DNA of 64,000 nt from Kaistia defluvii. GTDB lineage: Bacteria; Pseudomonadota; Alphaproteobacteria; Rhizobiales; Kaistiaceae. Where the stretch lies: assembly GCF_040548815.1 (NCBI RefSeq), contig NZ_JBEPSM010000001.1:310001-374000 (forward strand), written 5' to 3'. A program made the translations under genes and the position numbers. Each line of letters opens with the position of its first letter. Position 1 is the stretch's first letter. Under the pieces are notes generated by a model that made no database searches, was not told where the DNA came from, and was given only the letters and a program-made list of their open reading frames with translations. Positions 63,400 to 64,000 of the stretch are shown here, piece after piece.

Positions 63400-64000
63400 A
63401 TGAACGAGACGAATCAACCGGGCGCCAAAGACAACAAAGCTGGCGATGCCGGCGATGTCGGCTCGGCGGAATTCGGCAACCGCATCAATCCCCGCAGTCC
63501 CGGCGATACGCTGCGTCCCGAGCGCGTACCGCCGCCGCCGCCCCGCTCGCAGCAGGCGCGCCACCCCATCGTCATCATCATGAACTTCGCGATGACGATC
63601 CTCGTCGTCGGCGTGCTCGGCGCGGTCGGGCTGTTCTTCTTCGGCAAGCTGCGCTTCGAGCAGTCCAGCCATTTCGGCCAGCCCCGGACCGTCTCGATCG
63701 AGCGCGGCAAGAGCCTGCGCGACATCGCCGAGGAGCTTCACGAGCGCGGCCTGATCTCGTCGAAGTGGATTTTCATCGCCGGCGTCCGCGCCTATGGCCT
63801 GCAGGACGACCTCAAATCCGGCGACTATCTGATCGCGCCGCGTTCCAGCATGCGCGACATCATGAACGCCATGGTGAGCGGCAAGGCGATCCTCTATTCG
63901 GTCTCCGTTCCGGAAGGCCTGACCAGCAAGCAGATCGTCGACCGCCTCAATGCCGATCCGGGTCTCGTCGGCGAAATCACCGAGATTCCGGAGGAGGGCA
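63400..64000 (+). CDS. mltG: Endolytic transglycosylase MltG, N-terminal part (3' end outside window)
   Basis: About 200 residues are visible; the frame is open to the window end. A disordered Pro-rich N-terminus (PERVPPPPPRSQQARHP) precedes one membrane helix (IMNFAMTILVVGVLGAVGLFFFG), then the LysM-like start of the periplasmic YceG/MltG domain: TVSIERGKSLRDIAEELHERGLISSKWIFIAGVRAYG, LKSGDYLIAPRSSMRDIMNAMVSG and VSVPEGLTSKQIVDRLN. MltG cuts nascent glycan strands and so limits their length. It is the last gene of the fab cluster in the usual alphaproteobacterial order. Confidence 0.95.
   Translation, partial: MNETNQPGAKDNKAGDAGDVGSAEFGNRINPRSPGDTLRPERVPPPPPRSQQARHPIVIIMNFAMTILVVGVLGAVGLFFFGKLRFEQSSHFGQPRTVSIERGKSLRDIAEELHERGLISSKWIFIAGVRAYGLQDDLKSGDYLIAPRSSMRDIMNAMVSGKAILYSVSVPEGLTSKQIVDRLNADPGLVGEITEIPEEG

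Overview
The window is a GC-rich (roughly 65 % by eye) bacterial chromosome segment, almost certainly from an alphaproteobacterium of the order Hyphomicrobiales (Rhizobiales). Evidence: a Rhizobiales-type porin, the gene order rpsF-rpsR-DUF2232-rplI and dnaB-alr-radA-cvpA-purF, the cluster fabD-fabG-acpP-fabF-mltG, Kup-type potassium uptake, a PutA-type proline catabolic enzyme, and interspersed repeat families typical of that order. I cannot name genus or species from sequence alone. No rRNA, tRNA, CRISPR array, transposase or phage gene was seen. The first and last genes are cut by the window edges.

Layout. 1-8 kb: end of putA, kup, an NTF2-like gene lying between two near-identical kup-type terminators (the second preceded by a decayed kup 3' end), a more A/T-rich GNAT-like gene flanked by short repeats, and a tight minus-strand operon of an unrecognised 311-aa protein, a SET-domain protein and an MFS exporter. 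8-15.6 kb: two CHASE4-GGDEF-EAL cyclic-di-GMP proteins around a YcaQ-like DNA glycosylase, then an SGNH hydrolase and a nitroreductase. 15.9-21.2 kb: a sugar ABC import operon (binding protein, two permeases, no ATPase) ending in an unusual Gfo/Idh/MocA-aldo/keto reductase fusion. 21.3-25.8 kb: divergent regulator/target pairs (LysR with two tiny genes, TetR with a VOC protein, HxlR with an NmrA-like protein) and a NudK-like hydrolase. 26-39 kb: Mrp ATPase, major porin, recO, a DUF1045-phnM phosphonate pair, two L,D-transpeptidases, panB, a TPR membrane protein, der and a D-isomer dehydrogenase. 39-50.7 kb (minus strand): the conserved ribosome/replication/purine block, with a cyclopropane-fatty-acid synthase gene between rplI and dnaB. 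51-59.5 kb: accessory genes (aldo/keto reductase plus LysR, alkaline phosphatase, a Tat-exported OB-fold-like protein with an ABC transporter whose permease carries a His-rich loop, a fosmidomycin-resistance-type exporter). 59.7-64 kb: fatty-acid synthesis genes and the start of mltG.

How the genes work together. The core blocks cover translation (S6, S18, L9, Der), replication and repair (DnaB, RadA, RecO), purine and pantothenate synthesis (PurF, PanB), type II fatty-acid synthesis (FabD, FabG, AcpP, FabF), membrane lipid cyclopropanation and cell wall (Alr, MltG, two YkuD enzymes). Accessory modules give sugar uptake and oxidation, phosphonate and phosphate-ester use, probable metal handling, c-di-GMP signalling and drug or metabolite export. 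The parts most worth a second look are the unknown-SET-MFS operon, the metal-type Tat/ABC module, the kup relic, a repeat family whose 21-bp core is inverted between two copies while a hairpin in its arm shows compensatory changes, and two tiny genes divergent from a LysR regulator.
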